Positions 40,790 through 51,840 are shown, numbered from the stretch's first letter. The stretch is DNA of 64,000 nt from a gamma proteobacterium SCGC AAA076-P13 (GCA_000384935.1 ARRA01000002.1:215697-279696), one strand, 5' to 3'. Notes: generated by a model not told the origin, from the letters alone. A program made the numbers and translations.

Positions 40790-42674
40790 ATGCTTGAATC
40801 ACTCAGAAATTTTTTAACGGGCCCAAGGTTATTTATTGTAATTGCAGCATGCACATTACCCTTTGTTTTCTTAGGTTCAACATCACTACTAAACCAAACT
40901 TCAACTTCTTTAGGATCAGTTAACGGAGAAACTGTAACTGAATCAGATTTTCAAGTTGCATCTAATATAACGATACAAAGATTTAAAACATTGTATGGAG
41001 AAGATTTTGATTTCTCTATGCTTGACGAAGATATTCAGTTAAGTCAAATTAAGAATGAGTTAATTGTTCAGAAATCTCTATTATCTCAAGCTCGATCACT
41101 AGGCTTAATTAATAAGACCACAAGAGAGCTTGCAAAAAAAACAGATAATGACCAATCCGGTATTTCAAATAGATGGTGGGTTTAGTGAGAATATCTATGA
41201 GGCTCAAGTTAATGCAAGCGGTCATACCAAAGAAAGCTATATCAAGCTAACAACTGATTTGCTTGCAACAGAAATTTTTAGAAAATCTTTAACTTCAGAA
41301 CCTTTTTCTACTGAAGATGAAGTTATACAAATAGCAAATCTTCTTGAGCAAACGTTAAATATAGATTTCATCAAAATAGATTCTGAATCTTTACAATCTT
41401 CTATAGAAAACACAAAGGATGAGCTTGAAGAATTTTATAGTGAAAATGAATTTATGTTTTATTCAGATGAACAAAGAAAGTTTGAATATATCCTACTAAC
41501 ACCTGAGGACTATAAATCTAAGGTAGTTATACCAGATAATTTTATAAATGATAATTATGAGGATTACTTATCCAAAGCAGGTGAAAGAAATCAAATTCGT
41601 ATTGCTCACATAATGATAGACAAAGTTAACTATGAGAATGACGGTGATGCATTTAATGCTATTCAAGAAATAGAATCGCAGTTGCTAGGTGGTGCTGGTT
41701 TCAATGAACTGGTATTAGAATATAGTGATGATCCTGTTTCAAAGGAGAATGGGGGTGATCTAGAATTTTTCTTACCTGGTGTTTTTGATGTTAAATTCGA
41801 TGACGCTATAAAAGACTTAAGATTGAATGATATTAGTAAAATTGTTGAACTAGACACATCATTTCATATCATTAAAGTTACCGAATACGAGGAAGCTGAA
41901 GTTTTATCTTTTGAGGATATGAAAGAGAGTATATCTTCCAATCTAGTAAATTCTGAGTCTTTGGCTCTAATGAAGGATGATTATGATATTGCTTATGATT
42001 TAATCGATAGCAATTCTTCTATAGGCGCCATATCAAATGCCTTGTCTGCAGATATTCTTGAAAGTAACTTTGTTACTGCAAATAATTTTGTTAGTGAAAG
42101 TTTTGATTCTAGAGTAAGAGATTATATCTTCTCACCAGATACTCCAGAAAACGTACCTTTTGCAATAGACCTAGATGAAAGCATACTCGTAGTTTCTCTG
42201 AAAGAGATAAATGAATCCTCTTTAAAAAATCTTGAATCAGTATCTCTTGATGCTAATAGAATGCTCTCATCAAAAAAAGGCAAAGAAAAGCAGTTGATGC
42301 TAACAACAGAAATTGAACTATCAAAGTCTGATGGAACTCTTGATGATTTCATATCTGCATATCCGTATGTAACCAAAGATAGCTTTATTAATATCAATAG
42401 AAATTCGTCATTAATGCCTCAAGAAATCATTTTCCAGGTATTTCAACAATCTCAAGGAGATAGCGTTACTCTGTTAGCTAATAATAGTGACACTTATATT
42501 CTTGATATTATCACTGTAAATGAGCCAACTGAAGAATCTATATCAGAACTTCTTGAAGAATATAATGGTTTCTCTAAAGAGCTAATTTCAAATAAAATCT
42601 CAGAGGTTGTTAGTAGTGAGGTTTTTGACAGTGCTAATGTTAAATTAAATAATATAATTTTTACAAATGAATAA
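40790..42674 (+). CDS. ppiD: PpiD-like periplasmic folding chaperone/peptidyl-prolyl isomerase, split by a +1 shift at A8 (41134-41141)
   Basis: ORFs 40751..41185 and 41130..42674 join as ...TTRELAKK|QIMTNPVFQIDGGF..., which lines up with the E. coli PpiD EQVKQAIFATPAFQVDGKF segment; parvulin domain NQIRIAHIMIDK...GGDLEFF; position after hup. Confidence 0.85.
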
Positions 42675-44292
42675 AATACTACTTTCTTTTCTATCATTAA
42701 TACTTGTAATTAGTTGCTCAAAAAATATATCACCAGTTGATTCAGGTCTTGAGACACAGACATTCCATTTTGGTAATGGCTCTGAGCCACAAGGAATAGA
42801 TCCTCATATTGTTACGGGTGTTCCTGAACACCACTTACTGATTGCTCTTTGTGAAGGCCTAACGACTTCAAATCCAAGAGGTGGAGAAAGCCTTGCAGGT
42901 GCTGCTGAATCTTGGGATATTAGTGATGATGGTAAAATTTATACCTTTGCTTTACAAAAAAATGGCAAGTGGTCAAATGGAGATCCTGTAACAGCTCAAG
43001 ACTTTGTTTGGTCATGGAAGAGAGTTCTGACACCATCACTTGGTTCTCAGTATCCCGACATGCTTTATTATGTCCAAGGAGCTCAGGAGTATCATTCACA
43101 TGATAGTTCGCAAGGGCTTGCTCAGCCATCATTTGATACAGTTGGTGTAAAAGCATTAGATGATTACACGCTTGAAGTCACACTTAATAATCCAACACCT
43201 TTTTTCTTAGGCTTGCTCAGTCACTACAGCACTTGGCCAGTTCACAAGGAAACAGTTTTAAAGCATGGCTCAATAGATGACAGGAATGGTCAGTGGACTA
43301 GACCTGGTAATTTTGTCTGTAATGGTGCATTTCAATTAAAATCATGGGAACTAAACAGTAGAATTATAGTTGAAAGAAATCCAATGTACTGGGATGCAAA
43401 TTCAGTTGGGTTAAATGAAATACATTACTACCCTGTTCAAAATGTTATGACTGAAGATAGAATGTTTAGAGCAGGGCAGCTTCATGTAACCAGCACATTA
43501 CCTTCTCAAAAATGTCCTGTTTATATTGAAGAAAAAAATCCTGATCTAAGAATCGATCCATATATGGGAACCTATTTTTATAGATTAAATACTAAACATC
43601 CTGTCTTGCAAGATCCTAAAGTTAGAAGAGCATTGGCATTCTCTATTGATAGAAAACAACTTGTTGATAAGGTTACCAAGTGCGGTCAAATTCCTGCTTA
43701 CTCGTTTACACCCCCGGGTTCAAATGGATATGAGCCGGATACATCTATTACCTTTGATCCAGAATACGCAAAATCCTTACTTAAGGAAGCTGGTTATGAT
43801 GAGGATAATCCATTTCCTGAACTTGAAATACTCTTCAATACAAATGAAGATCATAGAAAGATTGCATTAGCTATTCAGCAAATGTGGCAGCAAAATTTAG
43901 GTGTCCTAATTAAATTGGTTAATCAAGATTGGAAAGTTTATTTAAATAGAGAGATGATTGGTGACTTTGAAGTTTCTAGGGCTGGTTGGATTGGTGATTA
44001 TGAGGATCCAAATACTTTTCTTGACACCCTTAGACCTAATAGAGGAAATAATAAGACTGGTTGGGCTAATTCTGAATACGATATGTTAGTGGAAAAGGCT
44101 AACGAAACTCAAGATCAGGCTAAAAGGTATGAGCTATTAAACCAGGCTGAAAGAATTCTTATTGATGAAATGCCTATTATTCCTCTTTATACCTATGTTC
44201 GCTCTTATCAGCTTTCACCTGATGTAAAAGGATACTATCCTAATTATTTAGATCATCACCATCCTAAATATATTTACTTAAAAAGAGATTAA
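42667..44292 (+). CDS. oppA: Peptide ABC transporter substrate-binding lipoprotein
   Basis: Lipobox VISCS, SBP family 5: HFGNGSEPQGIDPHIVTGVPEHHLLIALCEGL, DPKVRRALAFSIDRKQLVDKV. Confidence 0.93.
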   Translation: MNKILLSFLSLILVISCSKNISPVDSGLETQTFHFGNGSEPQGIDPHIVTGVPEHHLLIALCEGLTTSNPRGGESLAGAAESWDISDDGKIYTFALQKNGKWSNGDPVTAQDFVWSWKRVLTPSLGSQYPDMLYYVQGAQEYHSHDSSQGLAQPSFDTVGVKALDDYTLEVTLNNPTPFFLGLLSHYSTWPVHKETVLKHGSIDDRNGQWTRPGNFVCNGAFQLKSWELNSRIIVERNPMYWDANSVGLNEIHYYPVQNVMTEDRMFRAGQLHVTSTLPSQKCPVYIEEKNPDLRIDPYMGTYFYRLNTKHPVLQDPKVRRALAFSIDRKQLVDKVTKCGQIPAYSFTPPGSNGYEPDTSITFDPEYAKSLLKEAGYDEDNPFPELEILFNTNEDHRKIALAIQQMWQQNLGVLIKLVNQDWKVYLNREMIGDFEVSRAGWIGDYEDPNTFLDTLRPNRGNNKTGWANSEYDMLVEKANETQDQAKRYELLNQAERILIDEMPIIPLYTYVRSYQLSPDVKGYYPNYLDHHHPKYIYLKRD

Positions 44293-44301
44293 AAAAAGTA
44301 G

Positions 44302-45222
44302 ATGCTAGCTATTTTTATTAAAAGAGTTTTTATGGCTATTCCAGTCTTACTGGCTGTAGCTACTATGACATTCTTTTTAATTAAATTAGCACCCGGCGGT
44401 CCTTTTGATGCTGAAAAAGCAGTTTCACCTCAAGTGCTTAAAAACCTTAATGCTGTATATAATTTGGATGCATCTGAGTGGGAGCAATATACAGATTATA
44501 TGTCCGGAGTTATACAGGGTGATTTTGGACCTTCTTTTAAATATCCAGGAAGATCTGTAACTGAGATGATTGCCAGTGGTTTACCAATAACTTTTGAATT
44601 AGCCATGTATGCAATACTTATTGCGCTTGTAATAGGTGTTTTGTCAGGAGTTCTCGCTGCATTAAAAAGAAATACAATGCTAGATTTTATACCTATGGCA
44701 ATTGCAATGATTGGAATATGCGTGCCAACTTTTTTAATGGGCCCATTATTAGTTTTAATTTTTGGAATTCAGTTAGAGCTTCTTCCTGTTGCAGGTTGGG
44801 GTCAGCTGTCTGGAGATAAGATACTTCCATCCATAACGCTTGGCTTTGCTTATGCAGCTTATATTGCAAGATTGAGTAGAGGGGGAATGTTAGAAGTTCT
44901 GAATCAAGATTTTATAAGAACTGCTAGAGCCAAGGGTTTGACTGAAAGAATGGTAGTTATAAAACATGCAATGCAAGGTGGATTAATACCTGTTGTTTCA
45001 TTTTTAGGTCCAGCAATTGCAGGCTTATTAGCAGGATCATTTGTTGTTGAAACCATATTTCAAATTCCAGGACTTGGCAGATTTTATGTTGAGGCAGCTC
45101 TAAATAGAGACTACACAATGATCTTGGGTACTACGATTTTCTTTTCAGCAATGATTGTCTTTTTCAACCTTATTTCTGATTTAGCTTCTTTGTGGTTAAA
45201 TCCAAGATCAAGAGATGTCTGA
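44302..45222 (+). CDS. oppB: Oligopeptide ABC transporter permease
   Basis: MLAIFIKRVFMAIPVLLAVATMTFFLIKLAPGGPFD, DFIRTARAKGLTERMV. Confidence 0.95.
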   Translation: MLAIFIKRVFMAIPVLLAVATMTFFLIKLAPGGPFDAEKAVSPQVLKNLNAVYNLDASEWEQYTDYMSGVIQGDFGPSFKYPGRSVTEMIASGLPITFELAMYAILIALVIGVLSGVLAALKRNTMLDFIPMAIAMIGICVPTFLMGPLLVLIFGIQLELLPVAGWGQLSGDKILPSITLGFAYAAYIARLSRGGMLEVLNQDFIRTARAKGLTERMVVIKHAMQGGLIPVVSFLGPAIAGLLAGSFVVETIFQIPGLGRFYVEAALNRDYTMILGTTIFFSAMIVFFNLISDLASLWLNPRSRDV

Positions 45223-46076
45223 TGAGTAAAAATTCTTCATTATGGTCAGATGCTATATACAGATTGACACGAAACAAAGCTGCAATGATAGGTGGAGGAA
45301 TACTTATAGGATTAATAGCTTGTGCTCTCTTAGCTCCATGGATTGCTCCTTATTCTTATTCATATCAAGATCTTGATTTAGGAGCATCACCTCCTTCAAG
45401 TGACCACCTGCTTGGAACAGATATACTCGGCAGAGATTTATTAAGTAGAATCTTATACGGTGCCAGAGTTTCACTTTTAGTTGGTTTTGTAGCAACAGGA
45501 GTTGCCTTGGTTATTGGTGTTTCTTGGGGAATTATTGCAGGATTTTTTGGTGGAAGAATAGATTCAATTATGATGCGAATTGTTGATATTTTATACGGTC
45601 TTCCTTTTATTATTTTTGTAATACTTCTAATGGTTATATTTGGAAGTAATCTTTGGTTATTATTTGGTGCAATCGGAGCCGTAGAGTGGCTAACTATGTC
45701 TAGAATAGTCCGTGGTCAGGTTATAGGGTTAAAAAACCAAGAGTTCGTTCTTGCTGCTAAAGCAATGGGCGTTAGTAATTTTTCAATGTTTAAAAGACAT
45801 CTTTTACCAAATATTTTGGGTCCTATAGCTGTTTATGCAACTTTAACAATTCCACAAGTAATGCTGCTTGAAAGCTTCCTAAGTTTCCTTGGATTGGGTA
45901 TTCAACCCCCAATGAGTAGTTGGGGAACTTTAATCAAGGATGGAGTTGAATCAATGGAAGAATATGGCTGGCTTTTAATTTATCCAGGATTAACTTTCAC
46001 TATTACTTTATTTGCACTTAATTTCTTTGGTGATGGGCTTAGAGACGCCCTAGACCCTAAGACTACTGATAATTAA
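45222..46076 (+). CDS. oppC: Oligopeptide ABC transporter permease
   Basis: SPPSSDHLLGTDILGRDLLSRILYGARVSL; TGATG overlap with oppB; start trimmed to 45222. Confidence 0.94.
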   Translation: MSKNSSLWSDAIYRLTRNKAAMIGGGILIGLIACALLAPWIAPYSYSYQDLDLGASPPSSDHLLGTDILGRDLLSRILYGARVSLLVGFVATGVALVIGVSWGIIAGFFGGRIDSIMMRIVDILYGLPFIIFVILLMVIFGSNLWLLFGAIGAVEWLTMSRIVRGQVIGLKNQEFVLAAKAMGVSNFSMFKRHLLPNILGPIAVYATLTIPQVMLLESFLSFLGLGIQPPMSSWGTLIKDGVESMEEYGWLLIYPGLTFTITLFALNFFGDGLRDALDPKTTDN

Positions 46077-47551
46077 AAAGCCCTAATAGCAACTTTAATA
46101 ATTTGTCCTGGCATAAGCTGAGAATTTTTAAAATCATTTATATCTTTGATACTTTGAATACTGACATCAAAAAGTTCAGATATTTTATATAAATTATCTC
46201 CCTGTTTAACTGAGTAAAGAATCGTTCTTTTTTTAGATTCTATATTTCTATGAATATTTTTATTGCCAATCGTTAACTGCTGTCCAAGTTGAAGATAAGA
46301 TGATTTTGTTAAGGAATTTATTCTTAATAGATCTTTAATAGGAATACCATATTTTTTTGAAATATCCCATAAAGTATCCCCTTCTGAAACTATATGCATT
46401 TCATATGGAATAAAATTATTAGTTTTCATTTTACTCAATGGAATTAATAAGGTGTCATTTATAGACAGTAAATCACTCTCTATATAATTAATCTCTTTAA
46501 TAATTCTTACCTCTGTATCATATTTAGTAGCTAAGCTCCAAAGATTGTCACCAGAAGACACTACATGTGATATCCAATTAATTTGATTAACATTTTCAAA
46601 TGGGCTGTCAGGGTCATCAAGAAGAAAAGCTTTATCAATAGGAATATAAAAAATACTTTTATCTTTTGGTGCAGACGCCCATTTCGTATACCCAGCATTT
46701 AATTTATAAAGAAGTTCAGGTTTAATATCTAAGTACTCACTTAGAGTCATAATTTCAACTTGACCCGGTATTTCAACTTTTTGTACAACTGAATCAGTTG
46801 GAATATCTGGGAGATCAACCCCATATTTTTCTGCATTAAATACTAATTCTCTAATAGCTATATATTTTGGAATATATTCTGTAACCTGCTTTGAAAGATT
46901 CAAGGAGAAAAAATCAGTATTCAGTCCTAGTCGTTTATTCTTCCTTATTTGCCTATCAAGATATGTAGGACCAGCATTATATGCAGCTAAAGCCAAGTAG
47001 ATATCATTATCAAATCTTTCAAATAAGTATTTAAAATATCCAATAGCTGCATGTGTGGACCTATAAGGATCATGCCTGTCTTCAGACCACCAAGTTTTTT
47101 CTAAATTAAAGAGTCTTCCAGTTTTTGGCATAAATTGCCAAAGGCCAACTGCACCAGATGGAGAAATGGAGAAGGGGTCATAGTTACTTTCTATAAATGG
47201 AATAAATGCTAGTTCTACAGGCAAATCCGCTGCCTCTAGTTCTTGAACTACATAATAAATAAAATAATATGATTTGTTTAGATAGTCATTAAACTTATCA
47301 ATATCTTTTATATGATTATTCATAAACAGCAAAGCTTGATCGTTAATAACTATTTCTGAATCTTGTAATGACTTATTTACAATATATTCCCAAATATTTT
47401 TAGGAGGCTCTTCTTGAAATGGCTGCTTTATTTCATCAACTGCAAGCGTTGGAGTTAATTCATCATTAATATCAACAGGGGTGCTTAAACTTGTAATTTG
47501 ACAGCCTGCAAGTAAACACAATGATAATATAACTAGAAATTGTCTTTCCAT
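46073..47551 (-). CDS. mltD: Membrane-bound lytic murein transglycosylase D with LysM repeats
   Basis: SLT domain PIESNYDPFSISPSGAVGLWQFMPKTGR, three LysM-like repeats. Confidence 0.94.
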   Translation of the reverse strand: MERQFLVILSLCLLAGCQITSLSTPVDINDELTPTLAVDEIKQPFQEEPPKNIWEYIVNKSLQDSEIVINDQALLFMNNHIKDIDKFNDYLNKSYYFIYYVVQELEAADLPVELAFIPFIESNYDPFSISPSGAVGLWQFMPKTGRLFNLEKTWWSEDRHDPYRSTHAAIGYFKYLFERFDNDIYLALAAYNAGPTYLDRQIRKNKRLGLNTDFFSLNLSKQVTEYIPKYIAIRELVFNAEKYGVDLPDIPTDSVVQKVEIPGQVEIMTLSEYLDIKPELLYKLNAGYTKWASAPKDKSIFYIPIDKAFLLDDPDSPFENVNQINWISHVVSSGDNLWSLATKYDTEVRIIKEINYIESDLLSINDTLLIPLSKMKTNNFIPYEMHIVSEGDTLWDISKKYGIPIKDLLRINSLTKSSYLQLGQQLTIGNKNIHRNIESKKRTILYSVKQGDNLYKISELFDVSIQSIKDINDFKNSQLMPGQIIKVAIRAF

Positions 47552-48297
47552 TGTCTTAACGCCTTAAATATTTCATCTTCATGATTTGATGTATTGAATT
47601 GCTTAACTACACTATTTTGAACTTCCCTAGCATGGCACCTTAAAAAAGGGTTTACCTCTAGTTCTAATTCAAGTGTTGTGGGTAATGTTGGAATTCCTTT
47701 ATTTAATAGATCTTGTACATCATTATATCTTGAAATTAGCTTTTGATTAAGAGGCTCAACCTCCATAGCAAATTTAAGATTTGATTGTGTGTACTCATGT
47801 CCTGAATATATTTTTGTATTTGCAGGAAGGGATTTCAATTTTAAAATAGATTCATGCATCTGTTCAAATGTTCCCTCAAAGACTCTTCCGCATCCAGATG
47901 AAAATAGAGTATCGCCACAAAATAGAACTGGGTTTCCATTGTTTTCACTAAAAAAAGCAATATGGTCAAGTGTATGTCCCGGGATCTCAATAATCTTAAA
48001 ATCTATCCCAATTACACTAAATAAATCCCCATCCCTTAATTGCTTATTAATACTGGGGATATTATTTACGGGACCATAGACATTTACATTCCTAAATTTA
48101 AGCATATCCTCTATGCCACCTGTATGATCAAAGTGGTGGTGCGTAATCAATATAGCGTCTAAGTTGAGGTCATTTTCCTTCAAATATTTAATGGTTTTAT
48201 GTGCTTCTCCAGGATCAATAACAATTGACCCTTCATTAGTTGTGGCTAACCAAATATAATTATCGTTAAATGCCTTAATTGGTTCAATATTAATCAT
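47533..48297 (-). CDS. gloB: Hydroxyacylglutathione hydrolase (glyoxalase II)
   Basis: IKAFNDNYIWLATT, THHHFDHTGG, GCGRVFEGTFEQM. Confidence 0.96.
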   Translation of the reverse strand: MINIEPIKAFNDNYIWLATTNEGSIVIDPGEAHKTIKYLKENDLNLDAILITHHHFDHTGGIEDMLKFRNVNVYGPVNNIPSINKQLRDGDLFSVIGIDFKIIEIPGHTLDHIAFFSENNGNPVLFCGDTLFSSGCGRVFEGTFEQMHESILKLKSLPANTKIYSGHEYTQSNLKFAMEVEPLNQKLISRYNDVQDLLNKGIPTLPTTLELELEVNPFLRCHAREVQNSVVKQFNTSNHEDEIFKALRQWKDNF

Positions 48298-48319
48298 ATA
48301 TGAATTCTAAATTAATTTT

Positions 48320-48751
48320 ATGAAAACAGTAAATATTTATACAGATGGAGCTTGCAGAGGAAACCCTGGTCCAGGAGGTTGGGGTGTATTAATAGAGTTT
48401 GGAGATGTTGCTAAGGAGTACTTCGGCGGAAGCAAAGAAACTACTAATAATCAAATGGAGCTCAGGGCTGCAATAGAAGGTTTAAATGCATTAAAAGAAT
48501 CATGTGATGTTAATTTAACTACGGATTCTAAATACGTTATGCAGGGTATCACTTCATGGATATCGAATTGGAAAAAAAATAATTGGAAAAATTCAGCTAA
48601 AAAAGATGTAAAAAATAAAGATTTATGGATTGAGTTAGATCAAGCTGTATCCAAGCATAATGTAAAATGGAATTGGGTTAAAGGCCATTCAGGCCATAGA
48701 GAAAATGAAATAGCTGATCAACTAGCAAACAAGGGGATAGATAACCTTTAA
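48320..48751 (+). CDS. rnhA: Ribonuclease HI
   Basis: [51 protein letters not shown]. Confidence 0.98.
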   Translation: MKTVNIYTDGACRGNPGPGGWGVLIEFGDVAKEYFGGSKETTNNQMELRAAIEGLNALKESCDVNLTTDSKYVMQGITSWISNWKKNNWKNSAKKDVKNKDLWIELDQAVSKHNVKWNWVKGHSGHRENEIADQLANKGIDNL

Positions 48752-48756
48752 AAATT

Positions 48757-49476
48757 ATGGCAAAAAAATATATTATTCTTGATACAGAAACCACTGGTCT
48801 TCATGTAAAAGAGGGGCATAGAGTTATAGAGATTGGTGCGGTTCTGCTTAATGATCGACAAAAATCAGAGGATCACTTTCATACCTACTTAAATCCAATG
48901 AGGTTAATTGATGATGAGGCAACTCAGGTTCATGGAATAACTAATGAAGATCTAAATGATAAGCCTTTATTTGAAGATATTGCCGAGGAATTCTTAGAAT
49001 TTGTAGATGGCTCGACGCTAGTTATACATAACGCACAGTTCGATGTTGGTTTTTTAGATAATGAACTAAAGCTTGCATCATCAACATTTCCAAAGCTTGA
49101 AGACATTTGCACTATTGAAGATTCGTTACAAATGGCTAGAGATATGTTTCCTGGGCAAAGAAATACGCTTGATGCACTTGTTACAAGATTTGGTATTAAG
49201 GGTTATGACAGAGAGCTGCATGGCGGCTTAAAGGATGCAAATATTCTTGCTGATGTTTACCTTCATTTGACTGGTGGACAAAAAAAGTTTGAATTTATTT
49301 CATCTAACGATATGAAATCTATTAACAATCAATCTAAAGATAATGATTTTTTAGTTAAAGATTTCGATTTAAAAAAAATAATTACAAGTGATAATGAAAT
49401 AAATGAACATGAAAAAATGCTATCTGACATGCACGAAAGAACGTCAGTTGAACCTCTATGGAGAAAAAATCAATGA
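48757..49476 (+). CDS. dnaQ: DNA polymerase III epsilon subunit
   Basis: LDTETTGLHVKEGHRVIEIGAV, VIHNAQFDVGFLDNEL, HGGLKDANILADVYL. Confidence 0.97.
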   Translation: MAKKYIILDTETTGLHVKEGHRVIEIGAVLLNDRQKSEDHFHTYLNPMRLIDDEATQVHGITNEDLNDKPLFEDIAEEFLEFVDGSTLVIHNAQFDVGFLDNELKLASSTFPKLEDICTIEDSLQMARDMFPGQRNTLDALVTRFGIKGYDRELHGGLKDANILADVYLHLTGGQKKFEFISSNDMKSINNQSKDNDFLVKDFDLKKIITSDNEINEHEKMLSDMHERTSVEPLWRKNQ

Positions 49477-50861
49477 AAAAAGTAGTTACAAGATTTGCGC
49501 CAAGTCCAACAGGAACTCTTCATATAGGAGGCGTTAGAACTGCATTATTTAATTATGTTTATGCCAAACAAAACGATGGGCTATTTTTAATTCGAATCGA
49601 AGACACTGACAAGGAGAGATCTACTAAAGAGTTTGAACAAAATATTTTAGACAGCCTCAATTCAATTGGTTTATGTCCTGATTTAGATCCCATAAATCAA
49701 TCTCAAAGAAATGATATTTATAAAGCTGCTGCTCAAAAATTAATTGACTCAAATCAAGCCTATTATTGTGACTGTTCTGTTGAAGAGCTTGATCAGATGA
49801 GAGCAGAACAACAATCAAAAGGATTAAAGCCTCAGTATGATGGTCGATCAAGAAACAAAAATTTACCAAAGTCTGAAAAAACCGTTCTAAGACTAAAAAC
49901 CCCTTTAGATGGTGAGGTTATTGTTAAAGATCATGTTAGGGGTGATATCGTCTTTAGTAATTCTGAGTTAGATGACCTTATAATCCTTAGAAGTGATGGA
50001 AATCCAACTTATCACTTATGTAATGTTGTTGATGACTATGAGCAGGGTGTCACTACAGTTATAAGAGGAGAGGACCATATAAGCAATACTCCAAGACAGA
50101 TTCATATCCAAAATGCATTGGGGTATCCAGGGTTAGAGTATGCTCACTTACCGCTAGTACTTGGAAGTGATAAAAAGAGGCTTTCTAAACGACATGCAGC
50201 AACAAGCCTTAAAGAATATAAAGAATTGGGGTATTTGGATTCTGCTATTTTAAATACCTTAGCAAGATTAGGATGGTCTAGAGGTGAGAAAGAAGTATTT
50301 TATTTAGAAGATTTAATTAAAGAATTTAATATTAAAGAAGTTCAAAAAGCTGGAGCCATCTTTGATATCACAAAACTAGATTTTTTAAACTCTCAACATA
50401 TGGCTAATTTGGGTTTAGAAGAATTTATTGATCATCTTAAGCCTTTTCTTGAATCCAGAGATATAGATGTTAACTCTCATCCCAAAAAAGAAATACTAAT
50501 AGATGCAATGAGATCATCTGCGCATAATCTTGAAGGAATTGCTTTAAATTTAGTGTGTTATTTTCATGATATTAATGAATATAATCAAAAGGCAGTAGAC
50601 AAATTTATAGGGTCCTCTAATGAGACTTTGGTTGACTTAAAAGAAAGACTTATAAATCTAGATGATTGGAATGAAGATAGTATAGATAAATTATTAGTTA
50701 CTTACAGAGAGGAAAAACAGCTTTCTGTACCAAAGGTAAACCAACCTTTAAGAATTGCGCTCACAGGCTCTACTAATTCACCTTCATTAGGAATGACATT
50801 AGCTCTATTTGAAAAAGAAGAGGCAATTTCAAGAATTGAAAAACTTATTAATGTTATTTAG
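49473..50861 (+). CDS. gltX: Glutamate--tRNA ligase
   Basis: RFAPSPTGTLHIGGVRTALFN, KKRLSKRHAATSL; ATGA overlap with dnaQ. Confidence 0.97.
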   Translation: MKKVVTRFAPSPTGTLHIGGVRTALFNYVYAKQNDGLFLIRIEDTDKERSTKEFEQNILDSLNSIGLCPDLDPINQSQRNDIYKAAAQKLIDSNQAYYCDCSVEELDQMRAEQQSKGLKPQYDGRSRNKNLPKSEKTVLRLKTPLDGEVIVKDHVRGDIVFSNSELDDLIILRSDGNPTYHLCNVVDDYEQGVTTVIRGEDHISNTPRQIHIQNALGYPGLEYAHLPLVLGSDKKRLSKRHAATSLKEYKELGYLDSAILNTLARLGWSRGEKEVFYLEDLIKEFNIKEVQKAGAIFDITKLDFLNSQHMANLGLEEFIDHLKPFLESRDIDVNSHPKKEILIDAMRSSAHNLEGIALNLVCYFHDINEYNQKAVDKFIGSSNETLVDLKERLINLDDWNEDSIDKLLVTYREEKQLSVPKVNQPLRIALTGSTNSPSLGMTLALFEKEEAISRIEKLINVI

Positions 50862-51726
50862 ATAGGTACTCATAGAAATTTATTAGATCTTTTTTTACAA
50901 CATCTTTTTTTATAAGAGCATTTATAGAGTATTCAAATTTAACATCTTTTATTTCTGATATTTTTACTTTTTTAAGGTTTGCTTTTGTCAGAGTGTTGTC
51001 ATCAAGAAATGAAATACCCATTCCCATTTCTATCATAGCTAAAGCAGCAGAATAGGAATCTGATTTAGATACAAAATTCATTTCTATATTATTTTTTATA
51101 AAATAATTCATAACACTTTCATCAGAGTAAAGAGACAGCAGGTTAGTAATTGCTATAAGGGGATATTCCGTAAGATCATTAATATTTACTAAAGACGGAA
51201 GGTTAAAAGATACAGGTGAGGCTACTTTGTGCACACCTTTTTTTAAAACTACGGAATCAATATTATTTTGCTCTTTAGCATTAAAACAAATCGTTATGTC
51301 AATATCAGGCTTATACCTATCCTCAACAAGGTCAATGCTATTGAGGTTAATTAAATTAAAACGCGTAGATTGGTTTTCTTTTAAATAATTATTAATAATC
51401 TTAGGGACTATGGTTTCTGCTAACGATGGGGTTGTGCCGATATTGATATAGTCAAAAGATCTCGATTTATATGTATTAGCAATGTAGTTAAAATTTTTAA
51501 GCTGATTAGTCACCAATGACGCATATTCAAACAATTCATTTGCCTCCACAGTAGGATGTAGTTTTTTACCTTTTCTTAAGAAAAGCTTGAATCCAAGATT
51601 TCTTTCAATCCCTGCCAGAGTTTTACTTACAGACGGTTGAGAGATTTGAAGTTTTTCTGCAGCGCCCGACATAGAGTTATTTTTATAAACTTGATAAAAA
51701 ATTTCTATTTGTTTTGAACTTAACAT
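50854..51726 (-). CDS. LysR family transcriptional regulator
   Basis: FYQVYKNNSMSGAAEKLQISQPSVSKTLAGIERNLGFKLFLRKGKKLHPT. Confidence 0.93.
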   Translation of the reverse strand: MLSSKQIEIFYQVYKNNSMSGAAEKLQISQPSVSKTLAGIERNLGFKLFLRKGKKLHPTVEANELFEYASLVTNQLKNFNYIANTYKSRSFDYINIGTTPSLAETIVPKIINNYLKENQSTRFNLINLNSIDLVEDRYKPDIDITICFNAKEQNNIDSVVLKKGVHKVASPVSFNLPSLVNINDLTEYPLIAITNLLSLYSDESVMNYFIKNNIEMNFVSKSDSYSAALAMIEMGMGISFLDDNTLTKANLKKVKISEIKDVKFEYSINALIKKDVVKKDLINFYEYLSK

Positions 51727-51746
51727 ATATAACCTAGAGTTATATA
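51726..51746. promoter_or_regulatory. Candidate LysR operator palindrome
   Basis: TATATAAC-CTAGA-GTTATATA perfect 8-bp arms; contains T-N11-A. Confidence 0.55.
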
Positions 51747-51774
51747 CATATTAAAATAAAAATACATTATTTGC

Positions 51775-51804
51775 TAGACATAAAAATGACTTAAGTACTA
51801 TACT
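51775..51804 (+). promoter_or_regulatory. Candidate sigma70 promoter of the TonB-dependent receptor gene
   Basis: TAGACA-N18-TATACT. Confidence 0.45.
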
Positions 51805-51840
51805 CTTAGGAGTTAACAATTAAATTTAGGGGATAAATTC

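Noticed and set aside
42920-43156. Minus-strand ORF inside oppA (also 45304..45495 inside oppC, 49657..49869 inside gltX)
   Set aside because: Antisense shadow ORFs with no family features.
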